The translations under genes and the position numbers were made by a program. Positions 35,091 to 42,511 of a stretch of 64,000 nucleotides of DNA are shown here, piece after piece. The stretch covers positions 1 through 64,000 of the forward strand of contig CAAGJQ010000154.1 in the NCBI GenBank assembly GCA_900770295.1, given 5' to 3'. How positions within the stretch are numbered: position 1 is the first letter of the stretch; each line of letters begins with the position of its first letter. Below the pieces are notes generated by a model. The model was not told where the DNA came from. It made no database searches and worked only from the letters and a program-made list of their open reading frames with translations. Origin of the DNA: an uncultured Oscillibacter sp. Lineage in GTDB: Bacteria > Bacillota > Clostridia > Oscillospirales > Oscillospiraceae.

Positions 35091-35876
35091 ATGGCGATTT
35101 TGGAAGTACACAACATTGAAAAGCACTTCGGCGCGACCCACGTGCTGGAGGATATCAGCTTCTCCCTGGAGCAGGGACAGGCACTGGCGATCATCGGCTC
35201 CTCCGGCAGCGGCAAGACCACCCTGCTGCGCTGCCTGAACTTTTTGGAGACACCGGACCAGGGAACCATTGTTGTCCAGGGCAAGACCCTGTTCGACGCG
35301 GCGGACCCCGCCACCCAGCGGGAGAGCGAGATCCGTAAAAAGCGGCTCCACTTCGGTATGGTGTTTCAGTCCTTCAACCTGTTCCCCCAGTATACGGCCC
35401 TGCAGAATGTGACCCTGGCCAGCCAGCTGCTGGCGAAGGAACAGCCGGACTTCAAGGCCAACAAAAAGCAGATTCTGGCGGAGATTGACGCCCACGGCAG
35501 GGAGCTTCTGGCGCAGATGGGGCTGGCCGACCGGGCCAGTCACTATCCCCACCAGCTCTCCGGCGGCCAGCAGCAGCGGGTGGCCATTGCCCGGGCGCTG
35601 GCGCTGAAGCCGGACATTCTCTGTTTTGACGAGCCCACCTCCGCTCTGGACCCGGAGCTCACCGGCGAGGTGCTGAAGGTCATTCGCTCCCTGGCGGATC
35701 AAAAGACCACCATGATCATCGTCACCCACGAGATGGCCTTCGCCCGGGATGTGGCGGACCAGATCATCTTCATGGACGGCGGCGTCATTGTGGAACAGGG
35801 CGATCCCCACCAGGTCATTGAGCACCCCCGCGAGGAACGGACGAAGCAGTTCCTGGCCCGATACGCCGAAAACTGA
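35091..35876 (+). CDS. Amino-acid ABC transporter ATP-binding protein
   Basis: A 261-residue ATPase of the polar amino-acid class. Walker A GSSGSGKTT (near residue 38), Q-loop VFQSFNLFP, signature LSGGQQQRVAIARAL, Walker B ILCFDEPTSALD and the H-loop VTHEM are all intact. A short insertion between the Q-loop and signature (EQPDFKANKKQILAE) is longer than in GlnQ. AAAGGGGGTG precedes the ATG. It is the last gene of the unit. Confidence 0.95.
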   Translation: MAILEVHNIEKHFGATHVLEDISFSLEQGQALAIIGSSGSGKTTLLRCLNFLETPDQGTIVVQGKTLFDAADPATQRESEIRKKRLHFGMVFQSFNLFPQYTALQNVTLASQLLAKEQPDFKANKKQILAEIDAHGRELLAQMGLADRASHYPHQLSGGQQQRVAIARALALKPDILCFDEPTSALDPELTGEVLKVIRSLADQKTTMIIVTHEMAFARDVADQIIFMDGGVIVEQGDPHQVIEHPREERTKQFLARYAEN

Positions 35877-35883
35877 TTTTGAA

Positions 35884-35920
35884 GAACGGGGCGGGATGAT
35901 TCCGCCCCGTTCTTTTCATT
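35884..35920 (+). terminator. Terminator of the amino-acid ABC operon
   Basis: An 11-bp stem (GAACGGGGCGG and complement) followed by TTCTTTTCATTTT. Confidence 0.9.
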
Positions 35921-35925
35921 TTATC

Positions 35926-35955
35926 TTGACATGCTCCGGCCGGCTCCCTTATAAT
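35926..35955 (+). promoter_or_regulatory. Promoter of the AEC permease gene
   Basis: Consensus TTGACA and TATAAT with 18 bases between, 27 bases before the start codon; the leader is therefore only about 20 bases. Confidence 0.8.
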
Positions 35956-35981
35956 TCCAGACATATGTTTATCCAGGAGGA

Positions 35982-36935
35982 ATGGATACGGAAAATCTGC
36001 TCTTCAGTCTCAATGTCACGATGCCGGTGTTCCTGATGATGGTGCTGGGATATCTTCTGCATCGGAAAACCCGGCTGCTGAATGACAGCTTCGCCGGGTA
36101 TCTCAATACGTTTGTGTTCCAGATCGCCCTGCCGGTACAGCTGTTCCACAGTCTGTCGGAGTCAGACTTCCACACGGTCTGGAACGGCGGCGTGGTCATT
36201 TTCTGCTTCGTAGTCTCTCTGATCTCCATTCTGCTGATGTTCGGCCTTTCCCGATTTCTGCTGGAGAAGTCCCTGCGGGCGGAATTCATTCAGGCCGGCT
36301 ACCGGGGCAGTCAGGCTCTTCTGGGAACAGCCCTCATGCAGAACATGTATGGAGAGACCGGCCCTCTTGCTCTGGTTCTGATTGGCGCCGTGCCGCTTTA
36401 TAATGTGGCCGCCGTGGTGCTTCTGACACTGATGGCGCCGGACGGCGGCCATCTGGACCGCAGAACTTTAGGTAAGACCCTGAGGGGCATCGTCACGAAT
36501 CCCATCATTTTGGGCATAGCCGCCGGTCTGCTCTGGTCACTGCTGGAGATCCCCCAGCCAGTCATCATGCAGCGGGCCGTTTCCAGCCTGGCAGCTACCG
36601 CCACGCCTCTCGGGCTTCTGGCCCTGGGTGCCTGCATTGACCCGCAGAAGGCCGCCGGCTGCTGGAAGCCCACCCTGGTCAGCAGTGCGTTCAAGCTGTT
36701 CGTTTTTGCGGCGCTGTTCCTGCCTCTGGCGATCTGGTTCGGCTGGCGGGGAGAAGTGCTGATGGCGGTCCTGCTGATGCTGGGTTCCCCCACGACGGTC
36801 AGCTGCTTCAGCATGGCCCGCAATATGGGCCACGAGGGGACCCTCTCCTCCAGTGCGGTGATGCTGACCACCGTGTGCAGCGCCTTCTCCTTCACCGGCT
36901 GGCTGTATCTGCTGCGGACCTTCGGCCTGCTCTGA
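35982..36935 (+). CDS. AEC-family (auxin efflux carrier-like) transporter
   Basis: A 317-residue integral membrane protein with ten predicted helices in two five-helix halves. The first half begins VTMPVFLMMVLGYLLHRK, and the second has the broken helix QPVIMQRAVSSLAATATPLGLLALG typical of the AEC fold. Bacterial members move malonate, malate or other organic acids; no substrate can be assigned. AGGAGG stands only one base before the ATG, an unusually tight spacing, so translation may be weak or the start may differ. Confidence 0.88.
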   Translation: MDTENLLFSLNVTMPVFLMMVLGYLLHRKTRLLNDSFAGYLNTFVFQIALPVQLFHSLSESDFHTVWNGGVVIFCFVVSLISILLMFGLSRFLLEKSLRAEFIQAGYRGSQALLGTALMQNMYGETGPLALVLIGAVPLYNVAAVVLLTLMAPDGGHLDRRTLGKTLRGIVTNPIILGIAAGLLWSLLEIPQPVIMQRAVSSLAATATPLGLLALGACIDPQKAAGCWKPTLVSSAFKLFVFAALFLPLAIWFGWRGEVLMAVLLMLGSPTTVSCFSMARNMGHEGTLSSSAVMLTTVCSAFSFTGWLYLLRTFGLL

Positions 36936-36964
36936 CAGTAAATAGCCGGAGCCCGCTTCCCCTC

Positions 36965-37489
36965 TCAGAAAAACACCGGGAATTCCTCTCCGTCAAAGGC
37001 AAAGATGGCATATGCCCGCTCTTGGACGCGCCGTATCCGCGCAAAGCAGAATAGCCTGGTCAGCAAAAATGGCTTTTTCGGATCATATGGGACCGCCAGA
37101 TATCGGATATCCCCCTCTTTCCGGGTCAGAAGCCCCTTCGCCTCCCGCAGCTGCTCCCGCAACCATGGGGTACGAAACAGGGTCTCCGGCTGCTCTGCGG
37201 TCTCCCATGTTCCCTGCTCCACCGGTTTCACGGGGCGGAGTTCTCCCCGCCGGAGCTTCCCCAGCGGCACGGTCATACGGTCGGAAAAGCGGCGGCGAAT
37301 GGTGGCCTGGCTCCCCTCCGGCTCCACGACGCCCAGGCGCAGCTCTCCCTGGTCTCCTACCGCCCAGGCGCACCACAGTCCCCGCTCCGGCAGGCGGCAG
37401 CGGGCCGTGAACCAGGTATAGAGCTCCTGGCGTTCTGTTGTCAGCTCCCCCACGGCCCTGCCGTTCCACAGCAGCGGAAACTTGTCCAT
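36965..37489 (-). CDS. Hypothetical protein
   Basis: I do not recognise this 174-residue soluble protein. It has an N-terminal LLWNGRAVGELTTE strand pair, a W-F-T-A-R-C-R-L-P segment and a C-terminal run FLLTRLFCFARIRR; tryptophan and arginine are frequent. There is no signal peptide or membrane helix. GGGAGG precedes the ATG at 37489. It lies in the same direction as, and downstream of, the secreted protein gene, but a terminator separates them. Confidence 0.7.
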   Translation of the reverse strand: MDKFPLLWNGRAVGELTTERQELYTWFTARCRLPERGLWCAWAVGDQGELRLGVVEPEGSQATIRRRFSDRMTVPLGKLRRGELRPVKPVEQGTWETAEQPETLFRTPWLREQLREAKGLLTRKEGDIRYLAVPYDPKKPFLLTRLFCFARIRRVQERAYAIFAFDGEEFPVFF

Positions 37490-37506
37490 ACCCCTACCTC
37501 CCAAGC

Positions 37507-37553
37507 AAAAAAGACCTGTCTGCGCAAGTCTATGCGCGGACAGGTCTTTTTTA
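37507..37553 (-). terminator. Terminator of the secreted hypothetical protein gene
   Basis: A 14-bp stem (AAAAAAGACCTGTC and complement) with an 18-base loop that itself contains a small stem, and T runs on both sides. Confidence 0.85.
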
Positions 37554-37560
37554 TGTTCAA

Positions 37561-38067
37561 TCAGGCGATGGTGTAAGTTCCCCGCACCAGCAGCTTGGTG
37601 GTAGCGGCGGTGGCCTTGACCCCCCGGTTCTCAATGGTCATCATGTACAGATGGTTCTGCACCAGGGCGCCGCCGTTGTTCAGTGTCCCGGCGGAGGTCT
37701 CGTCGATCAGCCCCGGGCTGGAGGGCGACACACAGACGGCGCTGCCCACCCGCAGCATCACCTCACAGCCGATATCCCCCTTGAGGACTTGTCCGCTGGA
37801 CAGCGTCACCACGGTAAAGGTGGACGCCGTACTGCTGCCGCCGGCGATCTGTCCACCCGTCTGCTGGGCGATCTGGCTGTTCCGGGCGGCGATCTTCTGG
37901 TCCACCTTCTGCATGATGGTGTTCAGAAACGTATCGTTCAGGTAGCTCAGCGTCACCAGCGGGTCATCAGAGGAACCCACCTCCGCCGCCAGCGACACCG
38001 TCATGTTCAGCGCGCCGCAGATCGCCAGCAGCACGACCATCCGCAGCACCCATCTGTTTTTCTTCAT
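37561..38067 (-). CDS. Secreted hypothetical protein
   Basis: A 168-residue protein with a signal peptide (positively charged start MKKNR, hydrophobic core to about residue 24, then SLAAEVG as a likely cleavage site). The mature part has a coiled segment (FLNTIMQKVDQKIAARNSQIAQQ) and a C-terminal beta-rich domain with GCEVMLRVGSAVC, PGLIDETSAGTL and HLYMMTIENRGVKATA. I have seen this type of C-terminal domain in other Clostridia secreted proteins but know no function. The gene lies downstream of mazF across a palindrome-rich gap. Confidence 0.75.
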   Translation of the reverse strand: MKKNRWVLRMVVLLAICGALNMTVSLAAEVGSSDDPLVTLSYLNDTFLNTIMQKVDQKIAARNSQIAQQTGGQIAGGSSTASTFTVVTLSSGQVLKGDIGCEVMLRVGSAVCVSPSSPGLIDETSAGTLNNGGALVQNHLYMMTIENRGVKATAATTKLLVRGTYTIA

Positions 38068-38383
38068 ATGTACCTTCCCTTCCCCGCCCGAAGCCGTCTT
38101 GCCGGCCTGGCGGGCGCTTTTGTATCAGGCGGCTCCCCTGAAAAGGCACTCTTTTCAGGGGAACCGTCCCATTCTCAAACCAACTGGTCATGCGGCAGCC
38201 CGAAGCTGTTTCCCATGCCGTCCCCCTGGGACGGCATGGGAGCCCTTTGATCCATCTCAAATCGCCGGAAATGAATTCCGCCGATTTCAAGGTTTTGGCT
38301 CCGCCAAAACGCTTGACGCCGCTTTTGCGGCGGCTGCGCCCGCGGTCCGCCTCTGTCGGACTGCCCTCCTCATTTGTACTGTT
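38068..38383. repeat. Palindrome-rich intergenic segment
   Basis: No gene is supported here. Successive stem-loops are visible: CCCCTGAAAA with its complement (38135-38161), TCCCATGCCGTCCC (38211-38241), AAATCGCCGGAA with one mismatch (38260-38288), GTTTTGG (38291-38309) and GCCGC-TTTT-GCGGC (38319-38334). The second half is bracketed by the two 32-bp direct repeats. This is the picture of a small non-autonomous mobile sequence or a REP-like array. Confidence 0.65.
38177..38208. repeat. 32-bp direct repeat, copy of the mazF 3' end
   Basis: Identical to 38386-38417, which encodes the last residues of MazF ([10 protein letters not shown] and stop). The offset between copies is 209 bases. Confidence 0.9.
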
Positions 38384-38752
38384 TTAAACCAACTGGTCAT
38401 GCGGCAGCCCGAAGCTGACCGCGATGGCCGTGTCGACCTTCTCCATCACCTGTTCCTCCACATGGCCCATCCGCTCCCGCAGCCGCTTTTTGTCCAGGGT
38501 CCGCACCTGCTCCAGCAGGACCACGGAATCCCGGCTCAGGCCGCAGTTCTGATCCACGGGAAGGTCGATATGTGTCGGCAGCCGCGCCTTTCCCGTCTGG
38601 GAAGTGATGGCCGCCGCGATCACGGTGGGACTGTAACGGTTGCCCGTGTCATTTTGAATGATCAGAACCGGCCGGACGCCGCCCTGTTCACTGCCCACCA
38701 CCGGGGAGAGATCGGCATAGTAAATATCGCCACGTTTGACACTCGTATCCAC
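38384..38752 (-). CDS. mazF: MazF/PemK-family endoribonuclease
   Basis: Sequence-specific mRNA interferase, 122 residues. The signature [20 protein letters not shown] then [19 protein letters not shown] is nearly that of B. subtilis NdoA, including the catalytic R and T. The start is probably the GTG at 38752 behind GGAGTG; longer in-frame starts add an unlike N-terminus. Unlike B. subtilis, there is no MazE-type antitoxin gene between alr and this gene: the 176 bases in between hold no frame with a ribosome-binding site. Its 3' end is duplicated downstream. Confidence 0.94.
   Translation of the reverse strand: MDTSVKRGDIYYADLSPVVGSEQGGVRPVLIIQNDTGNRYSPTVIAAAITSQTGKARLPTHIDLPVDQNCGLSRDSVVLLEQVRTLDKKRLRERMGHVEEQVMEKVDTAIAVSFGLPHDQLV
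38386..38417. repeat. 32-bp direct repeat within the mazF 3' end
   Basis: Second copy of the repeat at 38177-38208; this one is the coding copy. Confidence 0.9.
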
Positions 38753-38783
38753 AAAGTTCACACTCCGCCGAAAGAAGTACCCG

Positions 38784-38806
38784 TCACCGAAAAGCCTTTT
38801 CGGTGA
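38784..38806. promoter_or_regulatory. Stem-loop between alr and mazF
   Basis: TCACCGAAAA and its complement enclose a three-base centre, 32 bases upstream of the mazF start. It lacks a T run, so it more likely affects message stability or mazF translation than termination. Confidence 0.4.
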
Positions 38807-38928
38807 GGCCACTTTCATTCTCCCACGCAGTTTCGGAATTTATACGCTGCCTGGAAATCAAATTCCGGCGTCCCGCCCCGCAATATTCTATGCCAGGGAC
38901 AGACTTTGTGTGTATGCCGTGGGTCCGG

Positions 38929-40098
38929 TCACAGCAGCAGACGCAGACTCCGCTCCACGACCTCGCCGTTTTCCATGTACAGCCTCGGCACCCGCTTGCT
39001 GACGGCGCAGGTCAGCTCGTAGGGAATGGTCCCCAGGATGTCCGCCAGTTCATCCACCCGCTGCCGGGTGCCGAACAGCTCTACGGCGTCGCCCACATGG
39101 ACGTCCGGCTTATCCGTCAGGTCCACCATGGTCATGTCCATGCAGATGCGCCCCCGGACAGGCGCCGGGCCGCTGGCCGTCTGGACCGCCATGTGGTTGG
39201 AGAGCCCCCGGAACAGGCCGTCCGCATAGCCGATAGGCAGCACGCCGATCCGAGTCTTTCCCGTGGTGTGGAAGGTCCGTCCGTAGCTGATATCCGTGTC
39301 CGGGTCAAAGATCTTGATGGTGGAGACGCAGGACTTCAGGGACATCACCGGCCGCAGGTCCAGCCGGGGCGCGTCGGCCCCCACGCCGTACAGTGCGATG
39401 CCGGGTCGCACCATGTCCAGATACATCTCCGGATACCGGGCCAGGGCGCCGCTGTTCGTGCAGTGGCGGATGGCAAAGGTCCGCCCCTTCGCCGCCAGGG
39501 CATCGATCACCCGGGTGAACACGCCGAACTGCTCCCGGGTATAGTCCTCGCTGGGCTCGTCATCCTCATCCGCCGTAGCGAAGTGGGTGAAAATGCCCTC
39601 CGCCTCCAGATGGGGCAGCGCGCAGGAGCGCAGGATGGCCTCCACCCCGCCCTCGAAATGGCCGTCCCGCACCAGAAAGCCCAGGCGGGACATGCCGGTA
39701 TCCACCTTGATGTGGACCTTCAGCGTGCCGCCGCACCGGCTGGCGGCGGCGCTGTACTCCTCCGCCTTGGCCTGGGCGGAGACGGTCTGGGTGATGTTGT
39801 ACTGGATCAGCTGCGGGACCATGTCCGGCGGCGTGTGTCCCAGAATCAGGATCGGCATGCGGATGCCGCCGTGCCGCAGCTCCCGGGCCTCGTCCAGACT
39901 GGATACCGCCAGATAATCCGCCCCCAGCTCCTCCAGCTTGCGGGATATCTGCACCGCGCCGTGTCCGTAGGCGTCCGCCTTTACCACGCCCAGATATTTG
40001 ACCTTCGGACCGGTCAGCTCTCTCGCCCGCCGGTAATTGTGGGCCAAGGCGTCCAGGTCGATCTCCGCCCAGGTCCTCCGCAAAATCGTATCTTCCAT
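38929..40098 (-). CDS. alr: Alanine racemase
   Basis: PLP enzyme that makes D-alanine for peptidoglycan, 389 residues. The PLP lysine lies in VVKADAYGHGA near residue 40, the catalytic tyrosine in ISYGRTF near residue 268, and HCTNSGAL and MVRPGIALYG are conserved. Fold-type III barrel plus C-terminal beta domain are complete. The ATG at 40098 is chosen; a GTG at 40104 is close enough to be the real start. It lies between a GerS-like lipoprotein gene and mazF. Confidence 0.96.
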   Translation of the reverse strand: MEDTILRRTWAEIDLDALAHNYRRARELTGPKVKYLGVVKADAYGHGAVQISRKLEELGADYLAVSSLDEARELRHGGIRMPILILGHTPPDMVPQLIQYNITQTVSAQAKAEEYSAAASRCGGTLKVHIKVDTGMSRLGFLVRDGHFEGGVEAILRSCALPHLEAEGIFTHFATADEDDEPSEDYTREQFGVFTRVIDALAAKGRTFAIRHCTNSGALARYPEMYLDMVRPGIALYGVGADAPRLDLRPVMSLKSCVSTIKIFDPDTDISYGRTFHTTGKTRIGVLPIGYADGLFRGLSNHMAVQTASGPAPVRGRICMDMTMVDLTDKPDVHVGDAVELFGTRQRVDELADILGTIPYELTCAVSKRVPRLYMENGEVVERSLRLLL

Positions 40099-40132
40099 CT
40101 CCACGGGTCACCTTCTTTAGTCAGAAACAGCG

Positions 40133-40735
40133 TTAAGTCTCCGGATTTTCTATTGTATCATAAAAGGCAAAACCCGTAAACTCCGCCGTCAAAATTATTT
40201 CGCCATCCACGCTGATCTCCCCCCGGAGCGGCGTCCCGTCGTCCTGCCGCAGCCAGAGCGTGGAGAGGATCTTGCCGTCCCGTATCCCGCTCTGGTCCAC
40301 GGTGATGCGCAGGCAGGGCACCTCCTCCCACGCCTCCTGATTCTCCTCCAGCAGCCAGCCGTCCCGCAGAGCGTTCATCAGCCGGGGCAGACAGGCCGCC
40401 GGGCTCATCTCCTCGTCACTGAGAGTGCCGATGTTCAGGACGTCGCCCTCATATTCCAGACTCCAGTCCGTATCGCTGAGCTTTGCCTTCACTCCGGCGA
40501 TGGTCTCCGGCTCCAGCACCTCCACCGTGCTCTCTCCTCCGGGGATATACTCGCACTGGAGCGTGGCCTCCCAGCGCTGGTCCGCCTGGGTGCAGGACAC
40601 CACCGCCGTCATGGAGCAGCCGCCCATGTCGTGATAGCGGTCCCGGACATTGGCCGCTTTCGTCTCCTCCGCGCCGCCGCAGCCAGCCAGCAGCAGGCAC
40701 AGGGCTATCATTGGTACGCAAACACCTTTACGCAC
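40133..40735 (-). CDS. LolA/GerS-like lipoprotein
   Basis: A 200-residue predicted lipoprotein: starting at the GTG at 40735 (ten bases after AGGAGG) the product reads MRKGVCVPMIALCLLLAGC, a complete signal with lipobox LLAGC. The mature part is a beta-rich domain, with M-T-A-V-V-S-C and Q-R-W-E-A-T-L-Q-C-E-Y segments like LolA-fold lipoproteins. In Clostridioides difficile the LolA-like lipoprotein GerS, needed for spore cortex modification, is in an operon with an alanine racemase; the same arrangement here suggests a GerS relative. That is inference from fold and context. The nnr gene ends 14 bases upstream. Confidence 0.7.
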   Translation of the reverse strand: MRKGVCVPMIALCLLLAGCGGAEETKAANVRDRYHDMGGCSMTAVVSCTQADQRWEATLQCEYIPGGESTVEVLEPETIAGVKAKLSDTDWSLEYEGDVLNIGTLSDEEMSPAACLPRLMNALRDGWLLEENQEAWEEVPCLRITVDQSGIRDGKILSTLWLRQDDGTPLRGEISVDGEIILTAEFTGFAFYDTIENPET

Positions 40736-40749
40736 CGGGAATGTTCCTC

Positions 40750-42300
40750 CTATTCTCCGACTTCCAGTTCCAAAAAGGCCTCCGGCAGAGCCAGCGTCAC
40801 GTCCGCCGGCGTCATGCCATAGGCTGTCAGGCGCTTCGCCGCCAGGTCCCCCGCCCGTCCGTGGAGCCACACGCCCGCGCCGGCGGCCCGGACCGGCGCC
40901 GCCCCCTGGGCCAGCAGGGACGCGATGACGCCCGTCAGCACGTCTCCGCTGCCCCCCTTGGCCAGGCCGGAATTGCCGGTGGTGTTCACCAGCACGTTCC
41001 CCTCCGGCGTGGCCGTCACAGTCCGGTGGCCCTTCAGCACCAGCACGCAGCCGTGGGCCGCGGCGAACTCCCGGGCCGCCCTCATCCGGTCACCGTGGGA
41101 CAACTCCCCGCCGACCCGGGCAAACTCCCCGTCGTGAGGCGTCAGGATGGTCACACGGCCCCGCCGCCGGTCCAACACATCTATATGTCCCTCCAAAGCG
41201 TTTATGCCGTCGGCGTCCAAAACCACCGGCTTTTCCGTATGGACCAGCAGATCGCACACCAGCCGTGTCACCTGTTCGCTCCGCCCCATGCCCGGCCCCA
41301 GGGCCAGGGCGTCGCAGGCGGCCAGCTTTTCCTCGATTTTCTGTAAAGCCTTATAGCTGAACAGCCCGTGTTTTTCAGGCAGCGGGAAGGGCATGGAGGA
41401 CACACACTTGGCCGCCTCCACCGCCCAGATGCTCTCCGGGACGCCCAGATACACCAGCCCGCAGCCGGACCGGACTGCCGCCTCCGCCGTCAGATAGGGC
41501 GCGCCGGTGTAGCCCACGGCGCCGCCGATCACCAGCAGCTTGCCGAAATCCCCCTTGTGGCCGTCGGGCTTCCGGGGCGGAAGGGCCGCTTTCACAAAGT
41601 CCGCCTCCACGGTCTGGGCCGGGCAGACGGTCCCTCTCACCAGGTCTGTGGGAATGCCGATGTCCCGCACCTCCACCTCGCCGGACAGCAGGGCGCCGTC
41701 GCCCACCGCCTGTCCTGCCTTTTTCAGTGTAAAGGTAACAGTCCTGTCAGCCTTTGCGGCACAGCCGAGAACGCATCCTGTATCCGCCGCCACGCCGCTG
41801 GCGATGTCCGCCGCCACGACTTTGCCGCCGCACTCGTTCATCAGGCGGATGGCCGCCGCGAACACGGAGTCCGGGGCGATTTCCCGGGAAAGGCCCACGC
41901 CGAAAATGGCGTCAATCAGTACATGGCTGCTCCTGGCCCAGGAGGTCTGGTTTAGGTCCTCCGGGTCGAAGGGCTCCAGCTCCACGCCGCACTCGGAGAG
42001 ACGGCCCGTCTCCTCCAGGGCGTCAGGGGTCAGCTTTTCGTACTTCCCCACCAGGAACACCCGGACCCGGACGCCCGCCAGAAACAGCAGCCGCGCCGCC
42101 GCGATGCCGTCCCCGCCGTTGTTGCCCGCGCCGCAGAACACCGCCGTCCGGCACTTTCCCGGCCGCATGGGCAGCAGCGCCAAGGCCGCCTGGGCCACCC
42201 CCTCCGCTGCCCGGTCCATCAGGTCAATGGAGGGGATGCCCCGCTCCTCGATGGCCTGTCTGTCCAGTTCCTTCATCTGTGCCGCTGTCGCCAGTTTCAT
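40750..42300 (-). CDS. nnr: Bifunctional NAD(P)H-hydrate epimerase / ADP-dependent dehydratase
   Basis: Repairs damaged NAD(P)H hydrates. The 516 residues fuse both activities: the epimerase half (1-215) has FCGAGNNGGDGIAAARLL and IDAIFGVGL, and the ribokinase-like dehydratase half (230-516) has GGAVGYTGAPYLTAEAAVRSG, LGPGMG, LTPHDGEFAR and the catalytic GSGDVLTGVI. It is the first gene of the minus-strand run that continues with the GerS-like gene, alr and mazF, and has a near-consensus promoter. Confidence 0.96.
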   Translation of the reverse strand: MKLATAAQMKELDRQAIEERGIPSIDLMDRAAEGVAQAALALLPMRPGKCRTAVFCGAGNNGGDGIAAARLLFLAGVRVRVFLVGKYEKLTPDALEETGRLSECGVELEPFDPEDLNQTSWARSSHVLIDAIFGVGLSREIAPDSVFAAAIRLMNECGGKVVAADIASGVAADTGCVLGCAAKADRTVTFTLKKAGQAVGDGALLSGEVEVRDIGIPTDLVRGTVCPAQTVEADFVKAALPPRKPDGHKGDFGKLLVIGGAVGYTGAPYLTAEAAVRSGCGLVYLGVPESIWAVEAAKCVSSMPFPLPEKHGLFSYKALQKIEEKLAACDALALGPGMGRSEQVTRLVCDLLVHTEKPVVLDADGINALEGHIDVLDRRRGRVTILTPHDGEFARVGGELSHGDRMRAAREFAAAHGCVLVLKGHRTVTATPEGNVLVNTTGNSGLAKGGSGDVLTGVIASLLAQGAAPVRAAGAGVWLHGRAGDLAAKRLTAYGMTPADVTLALPEAFLELEVGE

Positions 42301-42329
42301 GGTCCGCGCCTCCCGTGTCGTTTTTTCTC

Positions 42330-42358
42330 ATTATAAGAGGAACAGCGGCCCAATGCAA
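42330..42358 (-). promoter_or_regulatory. Promoter of the nnr-gerS-like-alr-mazF run
   Basis: Minus-strand TTGCAT and a perfect TATAAT with 17 bases between, 30 bases before the nnr ATG. Confidence 0.7.
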
Positions 42359-42369
42359 TTCGATTTTCC

Positions 42370-42398
42370 TTCCAAATGGCCGCCGCATCTGGTAAAAT
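42370..42398 (+). promoter_or_regulatory. Candidate promoter of the membrane-anchored XRE gene
   Basis: TTCCAA and TAAAAT with 17 bases between; it lies 113 bases before the ATG. A lone TTGACA at 42418 has no matching -10. Confidence 0.35.
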
Positions 42399-42438
42399 AA
42401 GGCCGTGCAACCGAAAGTTGACATGTTTTTCTTCAAAC

Positions 42439-42462
42439 GCAACACCAAATCGCTGGTGTTGC
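42439..42462. promoter_or_regulatory. Inverted repeat, candidate operator of the XRE gene
   Basis: GCAACACC and GGTGTTGC enclose an eight-base centre, 50 bases before the gene; a fitting site for autoregulation by its own helix-turn-helix protein. Confidence 0.5.
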
Positions 42463-42511
42463 GCCCTCCGCCCCGGTAGGATGGAGCCATCAAAACACAG
42501 GAGGTTTTTCC

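Noticed and set aside
38068..38383. CRISPR array
   Set aside because: There are only two copies of one 32-bp repeat, one of which is the coding 3' end of mazF; no regular repeat-spacer pattern is present.
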